Shown here: positions 1 to 10,000 of the stretch, piece after piece
How the letters are laid out: every line of letters starts with the position of its first letter
Numbering within the stretch: the stretch's first letter is position 1
Origin: Mucilaginibacter aquariorum
GTDB lineage: Bacteria; Bacteroidota; Bacteroidia; Sphingobacteriales; Sphingobacteriaceae
NCBI RefSeq assembly: GCF_024498135.1
Contig: NZ_JANHOH010000001.1
Location: forward strand, 2,294,001-2,358,000
DNA length: 64,000 bases
Direction: 5' to 3'
The notes under the pieces: model-generated
Databases searched by the model: none
What the model was told of the DNA's origin: nothing
What the model saw: only the letters and a program-made list of their open reading frames with translations
Position numbers and translations under genes: made by a program

Positions 1-116
1 AGGTAAGTTCCCTAAATAGCGACATCCATCTTTAAATAATATATCTTTATTATTTATAAAGTATTGATATTTAAGTATTAACACGTAGATTAGAGTTAAC
101 CAACCTCTCATAGTCT

Positions 117-2093
117 ATGAAGACTATAAAAAATATATTCTGTATTTTATTTTTTATAACAATGTCACACGTCATCGTTGCTCAGTCGCGGATTACGGTG
201 GATACAACTGTATTTAACAGTGCAAAAGACAGCACAGTTTTTTACATCGACTGGTCGCAGATAACTCCCGAGATTAAGGTCACGTTTATAAATATCATGA
301 GCGATATCGCCCGACGAAATGGTTTTTATAAAACGGTTACGATACGTGCAGATGAAAATATAAGCCGGCTGATCAAGGATAATTACGACGTCGTAGCGGA
401 AAAAAACAACCATTCCTATCAGGCCCTGGTTTCGGTAATTCATAATTTAAATGGGCTGGATGCACAGAATACGTTAGTAGTAGGTACGCAAATTAGGCTA
501 CCTCGATTACCTATTACCAGGTCCAGGAACAGTACTAAAGCATTTACGCAGTTTTTTGACCCTTATATCAGCCAGGCGTATATATTATCCACGGATTCGG
601 CAGCTAAGTCAAACTTAACCACTGCCGAGCAGAACATTCAATTTTCTAATGGAGGATTATACGCCTATAAACTCAGTCCGGCTGATCTCGCACTTGTAAA
701 GTCAAAGCTTTCCAAAAAGCTTTACCGCCAGCTTTACGGACAAGCGTTGATAACGCTTGACAGCGTGCACATCTCGATGGTACGCTTTCCCGATCACCAA
801 GGCACTCCTACTGATTTGAAAATCCCGCCCGCGGCTGTAGATTCATCCGTGGCGCGGTTATTGGCAACCCTCGACAAAAAGAACTTCGGCACGTATTATG
901 TCTTCGATAATTTTAACGCGCGGTCCACGCACGGAAAAAAGGTATTAGATGTCATCAATGCCCGTTTTGCTGCATACGGTCTGGACACGAGCGGGTTGTC
1001 GATTCGCGCGGTGCCTATCAATTATTTTGACAATTTAGCGTTTGGAAAGACGGTGATAGAGAATTATTTCGCTTCGTCCGGCACTGGTTCAAAAAATCTT
1101 AGTGACGTTGAATTAAGCAACGAAGCGAACTTATTAAAGAATGTCGATACATCACTTTACGCCTACGCGCTTTGTGAGAACTGTATACCTGAAGTTTACC
1201 TGCACGCGCTTTTTGGTTACTACTATCGAGATAAGCCGGATGTCATATCAAGTTCTTTTTGGTCAAATATGGAACTGAAAGGCATAATGCCGAGGCTTTA
1301 TAAGAATCCGCCGACGAGTTTGGTTACCGCGGCACTGAACGAAAGCGGGGAAATTGAAGATAAGATCAAAAATGTCCTGGTGGATAAAGGGTTGTTGGTT
1401 GGCGAGATACAGCCCATTAATGATTATTTCAATACGTATACGGACAATGGGGCAATGATCATTGGTAACCGGTTAAATAAAGGTGTTTTTGTAGGATCCC
1501 ATGGCAGGCATATCACGACTGCCGGGCTTGGAGTTGGCTGGTCTGGCAGGACAATCCTGCCAACTGATACGGGCACAAGCTTTGCCACGCCTGACGTAGC
1601 GACGAAAATCTATATAGCCAAGGCATACTGGCGTTCAAAACAGGCCGAACCTGTTACAGCATCGGAAACCCGACTGCGTGTATTATTGGGTACCGACATT
1701 GATAGTGGCCTGATCGGCAAATTTGAATCGGGCGGAACTGTCAACATGTTAAAATTACTGCAAACTGAAAATTACGCGGAATTAATTTCCGGCGAGATCG
1801 TCCCGATAACAAATCTTAAACTTTCGAATGCCGGGATTAGCGCTTCAAAATTCGATGGCATGCCATTCGGCCGAAAAACTATTCAAGATGGCGAAACGAG
1901 AGAGGGCCTGTGCGGTCTTGCCTGCGTTGATGGACGTTTTTTTAAAATATCTGAATCCGTACCCTGGTGGCAGCCGGCAAAATTTAAGGAAATTTCCATA
2001 TCGTTTTCCACGCCGGCAGGACCGGTTGTTATTCAAAGTATTGAAGACTTCAAATCAAATTTTAAACAACTTATCATATTAAAAAATCCATGA
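117..2093 (+). CDS. Secreted S8 (subtilisin-like) serine peptidase
   Basis: The 658-residue protein starts with a signal peptide (hydrophobic residues about 6-20, ending at VVAQ). A stretch near residues 100-125 that ends GTQIRLP resembles a LysM-type repeat. The catalytic domain follows: Asp264 in VFDNF, His272 in STHGKK and Ser488 in GTSFATPD, with PDVISSSFW between them in the usual place. The Asp-His spacing of eight residues is unusually short for subtilases. A tail of about 165 residues of unknown fold follows the Ser motif. The stop codon overlaps the start of the next gene (ATGA), so the two are probably translated together. Export to the periplasm or surface is inferred from the signal peptide; the substrate is unknown. 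The triad makes the family call firm. Confidence 0.85.
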   Translation: MKTIKNIFCILFFITMSHVIVAQSRITVDTTVFNSAKDSTVFYIDWSQITPEIKVTFINIMSDIARRNGFYKTVTIRADENISRLIKDNYDVVAEKNNHSYQALVSVIHNLNGLDAQNTLVVGTQIRLPRLPITRSRNSTKAFTQFFDPYISQAYILSTDSAAKSNLTTAEQNIQFSNGGLYAYKLSPADLALVKSKLSKKLYRQLYGQALITLDSVHISMVRFPDHQGTPTDLKIPPAAVDSSVARLLATLDKKNFGTYYVFDNFNARSTHGKKVLDVINARFAAYGLDTSGLSIRAVPINYFDNLAFGKTVIENYFASSGTGSKNLSDVELSNEANLLKNVDTSLYAYALCENCIPEVYLHALFGYYYRDKPDVISSSFWSNMELKGIMPRLYKNPPTSLVTAALNESGEIEDKIKNVLVDKGLLVGEIQPINDYFNTYTDNGAMIIGNRLNKGVFVGSHGRHITTAGLGVGWSGRTILPTDTGTSFATPDVATKIYIAKAYWRSKQAEPVTASETRLRVLLGTDIDSGLIGKFESGGTVNMLKLLQTENYAELISGEIVPITNLKLSNAGISASKFDGMPFGRKTIQDGETREGLCGLACVDGRFFKISESVPWWQPAKFKEISISFSTPAGPVVIQSIEDFKSNFKQLIILKNP

Positions 2094-2965
2094 AAAAAAC
2101 AATCAAACTCGGGTTATGTGCCGCTATGTTGTTGGCCGCTACCCACTTACATGCTCAGAATTACAACGAAATTTTGATGAACGTGATTAAGAATGAGTTC
2201 AAGAAAGACCTAAGGGGCTTTCAATTTTTTAATACGCCGACCGACAATTATGGTCTTATCACGACATATATGAAAAATACGGATTCGAAAAATTTCGAGT
2301 GCGATATGTATAGTTGCATTGGCCAGAAGGCGCCCGCCTCGGGTGACGCCGCATGGCTCACAATGAATGGTTTTGCGGCCGGTGGAGATAATGGCCGGCA
2401 GATTACATTAAGTCAGGATGTGAATGACCAGGTAGGATTCAACCTTATCCTCCCAAAAATCATGAAAATCATCGGTCTAAACGGGAATTTCAACAAGAAT
2501 ACGGTAAAGCATCTGGAACTAACACTTGGCTCCGTGTACATAAGACAGCTGCGTAAAAGTGTTATGCAGGATTATCTTACAAAATTGGATCATTCCTCCC
2601 GTCAGTATCAATTGTTTAATAGCGGACAGATGGTGCTGATCGTTGGGGATTGCGTGATTCAAAGTATGGAAGTAGATATCACTCTGGCTGATACAACTTC
2701 AACCTCGATCGATGCCAAATTTGGCTGGCAAGGATCTACAATAGCAGCAAAAATTTTGGATAGTGCATCCGTTGGGGTAAAAGTAGCCAAAAAGTCGGCG
2801 GGTCATTATAAATTCACATTGCAACACCCGGTTATCTTTGCACGGCTGGCTAAAAAACAGGCCAAAGCAGGTGAACTTGGGCTGGCCAAAGATTCGAATT
2901 TTGACGATTGGGTAACAGTAGATCCGGGCGTGGTTCTCGATCCTGATAAACTTCCAAAAAAATAA
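2090..2965 (+). CDS. Secreted protein of unknown function, coupled to the subtilase
   Basis: This 291-residue protein has a clear signal peptide (MKKTIKLGLCAAMLLAATHLHA, cleaved near residue 22). I do not recognise the family. It has Cys pairs near residues 60-65 (ECDMYSC) and a hydrophobic stretch around residue 120 (NLILPKIMKIIGLNG). A second half rich in beta-type sequence has alternating Lys and hydrophobic residues, and the tail is Lys-rich. The ATGA overlap with the subtilase gene suggests a fixed stoichiometric relation, for example substrate, inhibitor or chaperone of the protease. That role is inference only. Confidence 0.7.
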   Translation: MKKTIKLGLCAAMLLAATHLHAQNYNEILMNVIKNEFKKDLRGFQFFNTPTDNYGLITTYMKNTDSKNFECDMYSCIGQKAPASGDAAWLTMNGFAAGGDNGRQITLSQDVNDQVGFNLILPKIMKIIGLNGNFNKNTVKHLELTLGSVYIRQLRKSVMQDYLTKLDHSSRQYQLFNSGQMVLIVGDCVIQSMEVDITLADTTSTSIDAKFGWQGSTIAAKILDSASVGVKVAKKSAGHYKFTLQHPVIFARLAKKQAKAGELGLAKDSNFDDWVTVDPGVVLDPDKLPKK

Positions 2966-2973
2966 CTGATTTT

Positions 2974-3008
2974 GGCGGGCTATAAACTTGTATTGGATGG
3001 AGCCCGCC
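2974..3008 (+). terminator. Hairpin after the subtilase operon
   Basis: Inverted repeat GGCGGGCT (2974-2981) and AGCCCGCC (3001-3008), a perfect 8-bp GC-rich stem with a 19-nt loop, lies just after the stop at 2965. An AT-rich stretch follows but no strong T-run, so it could be a terminator or an mRNA 3'-end stabiliser. Confidence 0.5.
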
Positions 3009-3166
3009 ACTATTATATATGTAAAATAGTATGAGCGACGATTGTAAAAAGCTACTCCAACCACGTTTCTAGATATGAAACGGATGAAGACACGTGGCGA
3101 TTGATAAAAAGAATAGTAAGCTAAAGACCTCCGGCGTCCAAAACAGACGAAAGAAATAATTTTCGT

Positions 3167-4063
3167 CTACTTTAAAAATTTGGGAGGCGTAAGGTTCATG
3201 CCCAGCTCTTTATTCAATTGTTTAATAATGTAGTCGCACATTTCAGGACTTTTATTCTCGTCCAGCTGGTGTACGAAAAACCACAGCGTCTTTAAGCCTT
3301 TTTCTCTCCAGCGTTTGACCCGTTGCACCCATGCGTCTGCACGGGTGTAGTCAGTGCGGTGTAAGTTGCTTCCCACAAAACGTATCATCGTGTGAGGCGT
3401 TGGCAATTCCATGTGGACACAATCTCTTCGGCCTGCGCTGTCGGTTATCACGGCCCCGACTTTCAGGTCGTGCAGCATCTTAAAAAGTCTTAACCTGGCA
3501 TCCCCCTCTTTGAACCACTCCTTATTTCGAACCTCCAGGAAAACCGGTGGGTTTGCCGGCAGCGCTTCCAGGTACGATTTCAAGTGATCAAAATCTTTGG
3601 GGCTTAAGTTCTCTCCAACCTGTAACATTAAAGCGCCAAGTTTGTCTCCAAACCCATGAATGGCTTCGTAGAACTGCGCCGTCTGCACTTCCGCATTCCT
3701 AAGCCTCCGTATATGGGTGATAGTTTGAGGAAATCGGGGGCAAAACCTAAAATCGGGCCTGCCATCGACTTGTTCTCTCCATCTTTTTACATCATCCAAT
3801 TTGGGAATAACGTAAAATGATGCGTTTAGCTCTATGGTGTTAAAGTGTTTACAGTACTCATTTAGAAGCTCTTTATCAGGCGTTTTTGGCGGATATATGC
3901 GACCTACCCATCCCCGGTTTCCCCATCTCGTACAGCCAACTTGAATAGTTAGGTTATCCTTATTATCTGACGCCGCAAGCGTTTTATTCGTTAGATCAGA
4001 ATCAACCGGTAGCCCAAAGTCAATATCCGATAGTTCTGAAGACTCAACTCTGCCAAATTCCAT
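3167..4063 (-). CDS. DUF72 (YecE-like) family protein
   Basis: The 298-residue protein carries the DUF72 TIM-barrel signature. IQVGCTRWGNRGWVG opens the domain at about residue 40, then FNTIELNASFY, RFCPRFPQTITH, the mid-domain LMLQVGENLSPKDF, and PVFLEVRNKEWF. About 40 acidic N-terminal residues precede the domain. DUF72 proteins have no settled biochemical role; in Bacteroidetes they often sit near repair genes, as here. It is divergent from the small gene at 4160 and separated from the secreted-protein operon by a hairpin. Confidence 0.85.
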   Translation of the reverse strand: MEFGRVESSELSDIDFGLPVDSDLTNKTLAASDNKDNLTIQVGCTRWGNRGWVGRIYPPKTPDKELLNEYCKHFNTIELNASFYVIPKLDDVKRWREQVDGRPDFRFCPRFPQTITHIRRLRNAEVQTAQFYEAIHGFGDKLGALMLQVGENLSPKDFDHLKSYLEALPANPPVFLEVRNKEWFKEGDARLRLFKMLHDLKVGAVITDSAGRRDCVHMELPTPHTMIRFVGSNLHRTDYTRADAWVQRVKRWREKGLKTLWFFVHQLDENKSPEMCDYIIKQLNKELGMNLTPPKFLK

Positions 4064-4119
4064 ATTGCAAAGTAAACAGTTAAGAACACAAGTTGTACAT
4101 TGGGTTGTTTATATAATCC

Positions 4120-4139
4120 GCAATTGCATTTGTAATTGC
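4120..4139. promoter_or_regulatory. Inverted repeat in the DUF72/small-gene divergent region
   Basis: GCAATT (4120-4125) and AATTGC (4134-4139) form a 6-bp inverted repeat with an 8-nt spacer, in the only intergenic space between a minus gene starting at 4063 and a plus gene starting near 4160. It may be an operator. The sequence is AT-rich, so chance occurrence is possible. Confidence 0.25.
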
Positions 4140-4159
4140 AGTTTTTTACATTGGTGGTA

Positions 4160-4381
4160 ATGGCAAACCCGGTTATTGGATTCGGTATAGTTTATGGTGA
4201 TGAAATAATCCATTGCGAAGCAAGTATGGCTGAACGCAGTTATGAAATTTTTTTTAATGGAAAGTGGATGGCTTCAGTCGAACATACTGACGAACTGAAT
4301 TGGATTCAGGCATCAGGCGTAATATTACCACAAAGTATCATTGATGAGATCGGTAAAAAAATCGAGAGCCATTACAATTAA
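4160..4381 (+). CDS. Small hypothetical protein (repair-block family)
   Basis: A short gene of 73 codons from the ATG at 4160. An upstream TTG at 4136 and an internal ATG at 4226 (MAERSYEIFF) are other possible starts. The C-terminal part (HTDELNWIQASGVILP followed by a helix EIGKKIESHY) is the best-conserved-looking portion: a small beta-rich unit ending in a helix. Four more small proteins of similar build lie within the next 9 kb. The function is unknown. It precedes the glycosylase gene in the same orientation by 38 nt. Confidence 0.6.
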   Translation: MANPVIGFGIVYGDEIIHCEASMAERSYEIFFNGKWMASVEHTDELNWIQASGVILPQSIIDEIGKKIESHYN

Positions 4382-4419
4382 TAAATTACAGTAAGTATAC
4401 GATTATCTACATTTGTCAT

Positions 4420-5193
4420 ATGCCGGAAATTCCAGACTTAAATATTTTTAATAAAAACCTTAGTAAGCGCCTTGTTGGTAAAACACTTGATACGATCACG
4501 ATACTCGTGCCCAGGAGACTCAAGGTGCCGGAATCTGATCTGAAAGAAGCTTTCGAAGGACAGCAGTTAGTTGCCATTCGAAGAGAAGGTAAAGAATTAC
4601 ATTTCTCCTTCAAAAACGGGCGGGTATTGGGCCTCCATTTGATGCTGCATGGAACCATGTTCTGGTATGATAAGACGAATGAAAACAAATTTACGATCGT
4701 TGAGCTCTTGTTTTCTGATGGAACCGGACTGGCCATTACGGACTGGCAGAAAGCAGTGATCATCACGCTTGATCCAAAACCAACGAAGGTTCCTGATGCC
4801 ATGGATATGCCCTCTGGTTACCTGAATACGGCGTTGAAAAAGATTTCGCACCCGATCAAAACCGTATTGACCGAAGGAAAAATAGTCAGGGGAATAGGAA
4901 ATGCTTATGTAGACGAGATCCTCTATGAAGCGAAGATCTCACCATTTTCAGTAGCCAATAGAATACCGGAAGATAAAATAGCGGTGCTCACAAAAGCCAT
5001 TGAAACGGTTCTGACTGACGCAGAAGATCACATCATGCAAAATTTCCCTGATACGATCACAGAAAAAGAGCGCGACTTTCTTCAGGTGCATCGGCCAAAA
5101 CAAACGCAGACGCTGGCCGGGGAAGATATTCTTAAAGCGGAAATCAATAAACGAAAAACCTATTATACGGAGAGCCAAATACTCTTTGAGTAG
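4420..5193 (+). CDS. Fpg/Nei-family DNA glycosylase, zincless
   Basis: The protein begins MPEIPDL. This matches the family start in which Pro2 is the nucleophile for base excision/AP lyase chemistry and Glu3 is catalytic. GKELHFSF contains the conserved N-domain Lys, LHLMLHGTM follows, and GIGNAYVDEILYEAKISPF is the helix-two-turn-helix DNA-binding motif (about residues 150-170). The C-terminus has the finger-like sequence (VHRPKQTQTLAG ... KRKTYYTESQ), but all four zinc-ligand cysteines are gone, so this is a zincless-finger member. At 257 residues it is close to normal length. The role is base excision repair of oxidised or formamidopyrimidine lesions; substrate preference cannot be read from sequence. 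Confidence 0.85.
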   Translation: MPEIPDLNIFNKNLSKRLVGKTLDTITILVPRRLKVPESDLKEAFEGQQLVAIRREGKELHFSFKNGRVLGLHLMLHGTMFWYDKTNENKFTIVELLFSDGTGLAITDWQKAVIITLDPKPTKVPDAMDMPSGYLNTALKKISHPIKTVLTEGKIVRGIGNAYVDEILYEAKISPFSVANRIPEDKIAVLTKAIETVLTDAEDHIMQNFPDTITEKERDFLQVHRPKQTQTLAGEDILKAEINKRKTYYTESQILFE

Positions 5194-5306
5194 CGCTATT
5201 AGATCGCTCGTTGTGGTCTTCCGACATCAGTAGCATTGCGAAGTTTGGGCATAGCAAAACAAAGGCCTTATGTGTGTTGTCTTATTATCAGTTAATAATC
5301 AACGAT

Positions 5307-5831
5307 ATGACAATTGCGATATCTTCATTCGAATTGACACGCACGGACGGAACAAAACTTTACGTGGAAGTAGAGCCTGTAACCTATCTGGAAGACGGCA
5401 AACAGGTTTATGCTGGTGTATATCAATTGCAGGCGACGCGTCACAATGATCCTGCCGGTGAATATACTGAAGACAATCCTGGTGATACAACGGAGATAGG
5501 ATCGTTTGCTCACAAACAGGATGATAAATGGGAATGGGTTTATCTTGGGGATTTTCTCGACGAGGACGAGCAATCACAGGTCGCTGAACATATACAGCAG
5601 CTTGAAGAAAAAGAAGAAAATACTGCCGGTTTCTACGTGCAGGCATTTTACCATGGCGGGATGAACAGCTTCGAGGTGACGCCAGCGGGAGATAGATTCA
5701 AAGTTGCGTATGACGGTAAACTGATCGCCGAACTGCAGCATAACGGGGGATGGCAGCAGGTGTCAGGTGAAGCTTTAGAAGAGGATGTGTTCGTTTCGAT
5801 CCGGCAGGCAATTGAAGCAAAGAGTCATTGA
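5307..5831 (+). CDS. Acidic hypothetical protein
   Basis: The reading frame is open from 5211, but the ATG at 5307 (MTIAISSFELTRTDG) gives a compact 174-residue acidic protein and removes an implausible leader. It has two parts: a beta-rich N-terminal segment with TEIGSFAHKQDDKWEW, and a C-terminal segment (FKVAYDGKLIAELQHNGGWQ, then a helix with SIRQAIEAK) that resembles the neighbouring small proteins in build. The family is not recognised. It is transcribed with the following small gene and the SRAP gene. Confidence 0.65.
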   Translation: MTIAISSFELTRTDGTKLYVEVEPVTYLEDGKQVYAGVYQLQATRHNDPAGEYTEDNPGDTTEIGSFAHKQDDKWEWVYLGDFLDEDEQSQVAEHIQQLEEKEENTAGFYVQAFYHGGMNSFEVTPAGDRFKVAYDGKLIAELQHNGGWQQVSGEALEEDVFVSIRQAIEAKSH

Positions 5832-5902
5832 CCCGATAAGAATTAGTATAAAATTCCAACTTTTACATTTCTTACTATCAGGTTTAAAAATCGTAACTTT
5901 AA

Positions 5903-6154
5903 ATGATGAGGGAGATAGAACCGCCTTTTGAACTTGAATATGAGGGGACGCGAATCAAAGTAGCTGAGCACGACATCAAGGATAAGCGCATCTTTTACAT
6001 CGATTTTAACGGCGTAAGAAAACCGCTCACAATAACGGTAGGCCTGAACAGGTTCGATAAAAAGTTCTGGACATCGATCCCTGAAGGCAGGCAAGAGGAA
6101 GCAGAAGAGATTGGCAAGCTGATTGCCGGTCATATCAGGAATAAAAAGAAATAG
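5903..6154 (+). CDS. Small hypothetical protein upstream of SRAP
   Basis: This 83-residue protein has a beta-rich core (PPFELEYEGTRIKVAEHD, RIFYIDFNGVRKPL) and a final helix (EEAEEIGKLIAGHIRNKKK). It lies 2 nt from the SRAP start codon, so co-expression with SRAP is very likely. The function is unknown. Its plan (FEL/YEI strand, FNG turn, EEIG helix) resembles the small protein at 4160. Confidence 0.65.
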   Translation: MMREIEPPFELEYEGTRIKVAEHDIKDKRIFYIDFNGVRKPLTITVGLNRFDKKFWTSIPEGRQEEAEEIGKLIAGHIRNKKK

Positions 6155-6156
6155 AT

Positions 6157-7083
6157 ATGTGTTATTATAACGGGCAAAAAGTAACCAGGTCCGAGTATAT
6201 CCGGCTAAAGTCAATAGAAAAGGCGATCAAAAACTATAACTTTTTGAACGTCGGCGTGCATAATGGGTTCAATTACGCGCCTTGCGCGATATTGGTTCAG
6301 TCAGAAGACGGGAAGGACTTTGATATTGTTCAGGCAGAATGGGGATACGTACCCGGCTTTATAAAAACACGGGCAGAGGCTAATGTTTTTCGGGCAAAAT
6401 ACACAACGCTCAATTTTAAATCGGAGAATCTTTTTGTTAAAGAGGATGGCAAGCGCTCCATGTGGGCAGATGCTGCCAAAAATCGTCGCTGCCTGGTTTT
6501 ATCCACAGGTATCGTCGAGTCACGACACATTCCTAAGATCGGCAAGAAAGGCCAGGAACTAAAGGAAATGATCAAATACCCTTATCAGGTTGGCGTTAAG
6601 GACCAGGAATACTTTTATTTGCCTGGCTTGTATAATGAGTGGTTAGATCCTGAAACAAGTCAATTCGTAAACACGGTGGCATTCGGAATCACAGGTTCGA
6701 ATATCGTAATGGATCAGATCCACAATTCAAAGAAACGCATGCCCACCATCCTGACGGAGGACCTTGCCTGGGAATGGCTGATGGAAAAGCCAGGCGAAGA
6801 GCGTTTAACGCAGATCGCGCGTACCCAGATCCCGTCGAGGTTACTTGAATTCTGCACGATTGACCGCGACTACCGGACAACGCTCGAAGCTACACCGCTG
6901 GATTATCCTGAATTGGAGCCCGTAAATACTAGTTTTATCGACACGGAAGAATTGGAATTTAATCACTGGCCGCGAGATTTAGAGCCTGTGCTGCACGGTG
7001 GAGAGGAAGGGACAAAAGTGGAAGAAGCCGTTAAAACCTCTTATCCTCCTGCCGTGAAAAAACAAGGCGATTTGTTCAGCTAA
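6157..7083 (+). CDS. SRAP-family DNA-protein crosslink protein (YedK/HMCES type)
   Basis: The 308-residue protein starts MCYYNGQ; after Met removal Cys2 is the residue that forms a thiazolidine crosslink with abasic sites in this family. Other expected motifs are present: AEWGYVPGF, the Asn-rich FRAKYTTLN, RRCLVLSTGIVESRH (the catalytic Glu position) and a later FGITGSNIVMDQIHNSKKRMP containing the conserved His. A C-terminal extension of about 60 residues is acidic and ends near KKQGDLFS. The role is shielding abasic sites in single-stranded DNA. It converges on dnaE2 with only 2 nt between the stop codons. Confidence 0.9.
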   Translation: MCYYNGQKVTRSEYIRLKSIEKAIKNYNFLNVGVHNGFNYAPCAILVQSEDGKDFDIVQAEWGYVPGFIKTRAEANVFRAKYTTLNFKSENLFVKEDGKRSMWADAAKNRRCLVLSTGIVESRHIPKIGKKGQELKEMIKYPYQVGVKDQEYFYLPGLYNEWLDPETSQFVNTVAFGITGSNIVMDQIHNSKKRMPTILTEDLAWEWLMEKPGEERLTQIARTQIPSRLLEFCTIDRDYRTTLEATPLDYPELEPVNTSFIDTEELEFNHWPRDLEPVLHGGEEGTKVEEAVKTSYPPAVKKQGDLFS

Positions 7084-7085
7084 AT

Positions 7086-10000
7086 TTATCTGAAATTTCT
7101 GCCTTTATGAATAACATCTTCCGCTTGCTGAGTTTTAAGCGGCTTGTCCATAGGAATAAATGGCGATGCTTTTTCGTCAGCGCGTGATAGTGTCAGCACA
7201 GGCTGCTTTTCATTACGAATAGTGGTCAGGTCACCCAATAGTTTGGTGATATTAAAGATGCGTCTGACGATGATATGCGTAACCTCCGTACGTTCTACTA
7301 CTCCCTCTACCATAAGCAAACGGGCATGTAAGATTTCCTTCCGGTATTTATCAAAGAGCTTGGGGAACACGACGAGGTTAGTAGTTCCGGTTTCATCTTC
7401 CAACGTAATAAAGCAGACACCTTTAGCAGTACCGGGACGTTGACGAATAAGGATCAGCCCAGCGGTTTTAATTAACGTTTTATTTTCCGTTTGGTTGGCT
7501 TCTTTGGCGGTTTTGATATGCAACATTTCCAGCTGATGGCGAATAAAACTAAGCGGATGGCCTTTAACCGATAACCCGATAGTGGCATAATCCTGTACCA
7601 CATGTTCCGATAAACGTAATGTCGGAAGATCGACTTCCGGCTCGTAAATGCTTTCGGACGACTGACCTTGCATGAGCTGCACAGGGCGGTCATGAAGGGC
7701 AGAGACCTCCCAGAGGGCACGCCTACGGTCAAGATCCATCGATCGGAAAGTGTCGGCGTTGGCTAATTTTTCCATGGTTGCCACACTGACTCCCGCATCG
7801 CAAATTTGGTGCGGTTCAGTATATGGTTTTATTCTGCCGGCCACCAATTTTTCCATCTCCTCTTGCCGGATACCGTCGATTTCCCGGAAACCCAATCGCA
7901 CAACAAAATACTTACCCTGTTTGGGTTCCAGCATACTGTCCCACTGCGAATGGTTCACATCAGGATGAAGAACCATTACCCCGTGTTCGCGTGCGTTGCG
8001 GACAATCTGTGCAGGCTGGTAAAAACCCATGGGCTGGCTGTTAAGCAGCGCCGCGCAAAACACCTCGGGATAGTAAAATTTCAGCCAGCAGGAAACATAA
8101 ACCAACAAGGCAAAACTGGCGGCATGACTTTCTGGGAAACCGTAGCTTCCAAAACCTTCCAGTTGTTTGAAAATGCGACGTGCATACTCTTCCGTATAAC
8201 CACGTGAGGTCATCCCGTTGATCAGTTTATGCTCGAACTTGCTAACCATACCGTTGAATTTAAAGGTGGCCATCGTTCGGCGAAGCAGGTCGGCCTCGCC
8301 TGGGGTAAAGCCGGCAGCAACTATAGCCAGTTCCATCGCTTGTTCCTGGAACAGCGGCACGCCAAGCGTACGTTCAAGAATGGAGCGGATTTCTTCTGAA
8401 GGGTAATCAACCTCTTCTTCGCCGTTCCTTCGCCTGATATAGGGATGCACCATGTCCCCTTGTATGGGCCCGGGCCGTACAATAGCGACCTCGATCACCA
8501 GGTCATAAAAGCAGGTTGGTTTCATACGGGGCAGCATGGACATTTGTGCACGGCTCTCGATTTGAAATACACCGAGCGTATCAGCGGCTGTGATCATTTC
8601 GTAAACCTTAGGATCATCCTGGGGGATATTGGCCAGGGTTAGGGTGATGCCATAATGACTTTTGACAAGATCGAAAGCCTTGCGGATACAGGTTAGCATA
8701 CCTAAAGCCAGGACATCGACTTTCATAAATCCGAGCGCATCGATATCATCCTTGTTCCACTCGATATTGGTACGGTTTTCCATACGTGCATGAAAGATCG
8801 GGCACAGGTCACTGAGTTTACCATCGGTGATAACAAAGCCACCGGTGTGCTGGCCGAGCTGCCGGGGAAAACCTATCAGTAATGCCGTAAGCTCAAGCAC
8901 TTTCAGCAAGTGGGGATCTTTGTGATTAAGGCCTAAAGCGCTCACTTGCTGTGGCGTAATCTCTTCATCGGAAAGATCTCCGTAAGCATCCGATAGTTGT
9001 TTAACCACATCGATGGATAAACCCATTGCCCGGCCTACGTCATTTACCGCACCTTTATAGTGAAGGGTAAATACGGTGGGCAAAATTGCTGCGCGGTCAC
9101 GGCCGAAGCGATTATACACATATTGGATCACTTCTTCGCGACGCTCATGTTCGAAGTCCACATCGATATCGGGCGGTTCATTCCGTTCTTTGGAAAGGAA
9201 GCGGGCAAAAAGCAGATTAGATTTGTCCGGAGCAACCGAGGTTATCCCAAGTACAAAGCAAACCGCTGAATTTGCGGCTGAGCCACGCCCCTGGCAAAGT
9301 ATGTGTTGGCCGCGTGCCCAGGTAACATAATCTTCGACAGTCAAAAAATAATCAGCAACATCGAGTTCAGCGATAATTGCCAGTTCTTCCTTAATGGCGT
9401 TCACCACTTTTTCGGGAACATTACCATTATAACAAGTATTAGCCCCTTTCCAGGCGAGGTGTTCCAATTGCTGCTGCGGTGCTCGGCCTTCCGTAGTCAA
9501 TTCATTCGGATATTTATACTTCAGTGACTTGAGATCGAACTGGCAGGCATCTGCTATTTTGCGGGAATTGATGATGGCTTCGGGGTAATTACGGAACAGG
9601 CGCTCCATTTCCTTTTTTTCCTTGAGATGCCGCTCGGCATTTTGATGGAGCTTATATCCCGCATTAAAAATAGTGCACTTTTCCCGGATGCAGGTAAGTA
9701 TGTCTTGCAGCTCCCGCCTGTCTGCGTTGTGATAATGTACATCATTGGTGGCAACTAATGGAATATTCAATTCGGCTAAAAGGAACAGGCGCTTAGCGTC
9801 ATTCCCTGTATAGTATTTGGTGGCCGCTAAATAAAGGTTAGGCAGATTTTTACGATAATCCTGTACGTGGTGCGAAAAGATGAGCTCAAATTCGAAATCC
9901 TGGCCGATCTTGTCGGGGGGTATAATAATAAAATAACTGCCCTCAGCATGCTGGTAAACATCTCTTTTAGAAATGTGACATTGCTCTTTTTCAGCACGGA

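Noticed and set aside
2090..2965. Bacterial gasdermin paired with a protease
   Set aside because: The protease neighbour is suggestive, but both proteins carry export signals and the partner lacks gasdermin-like features that I can see.
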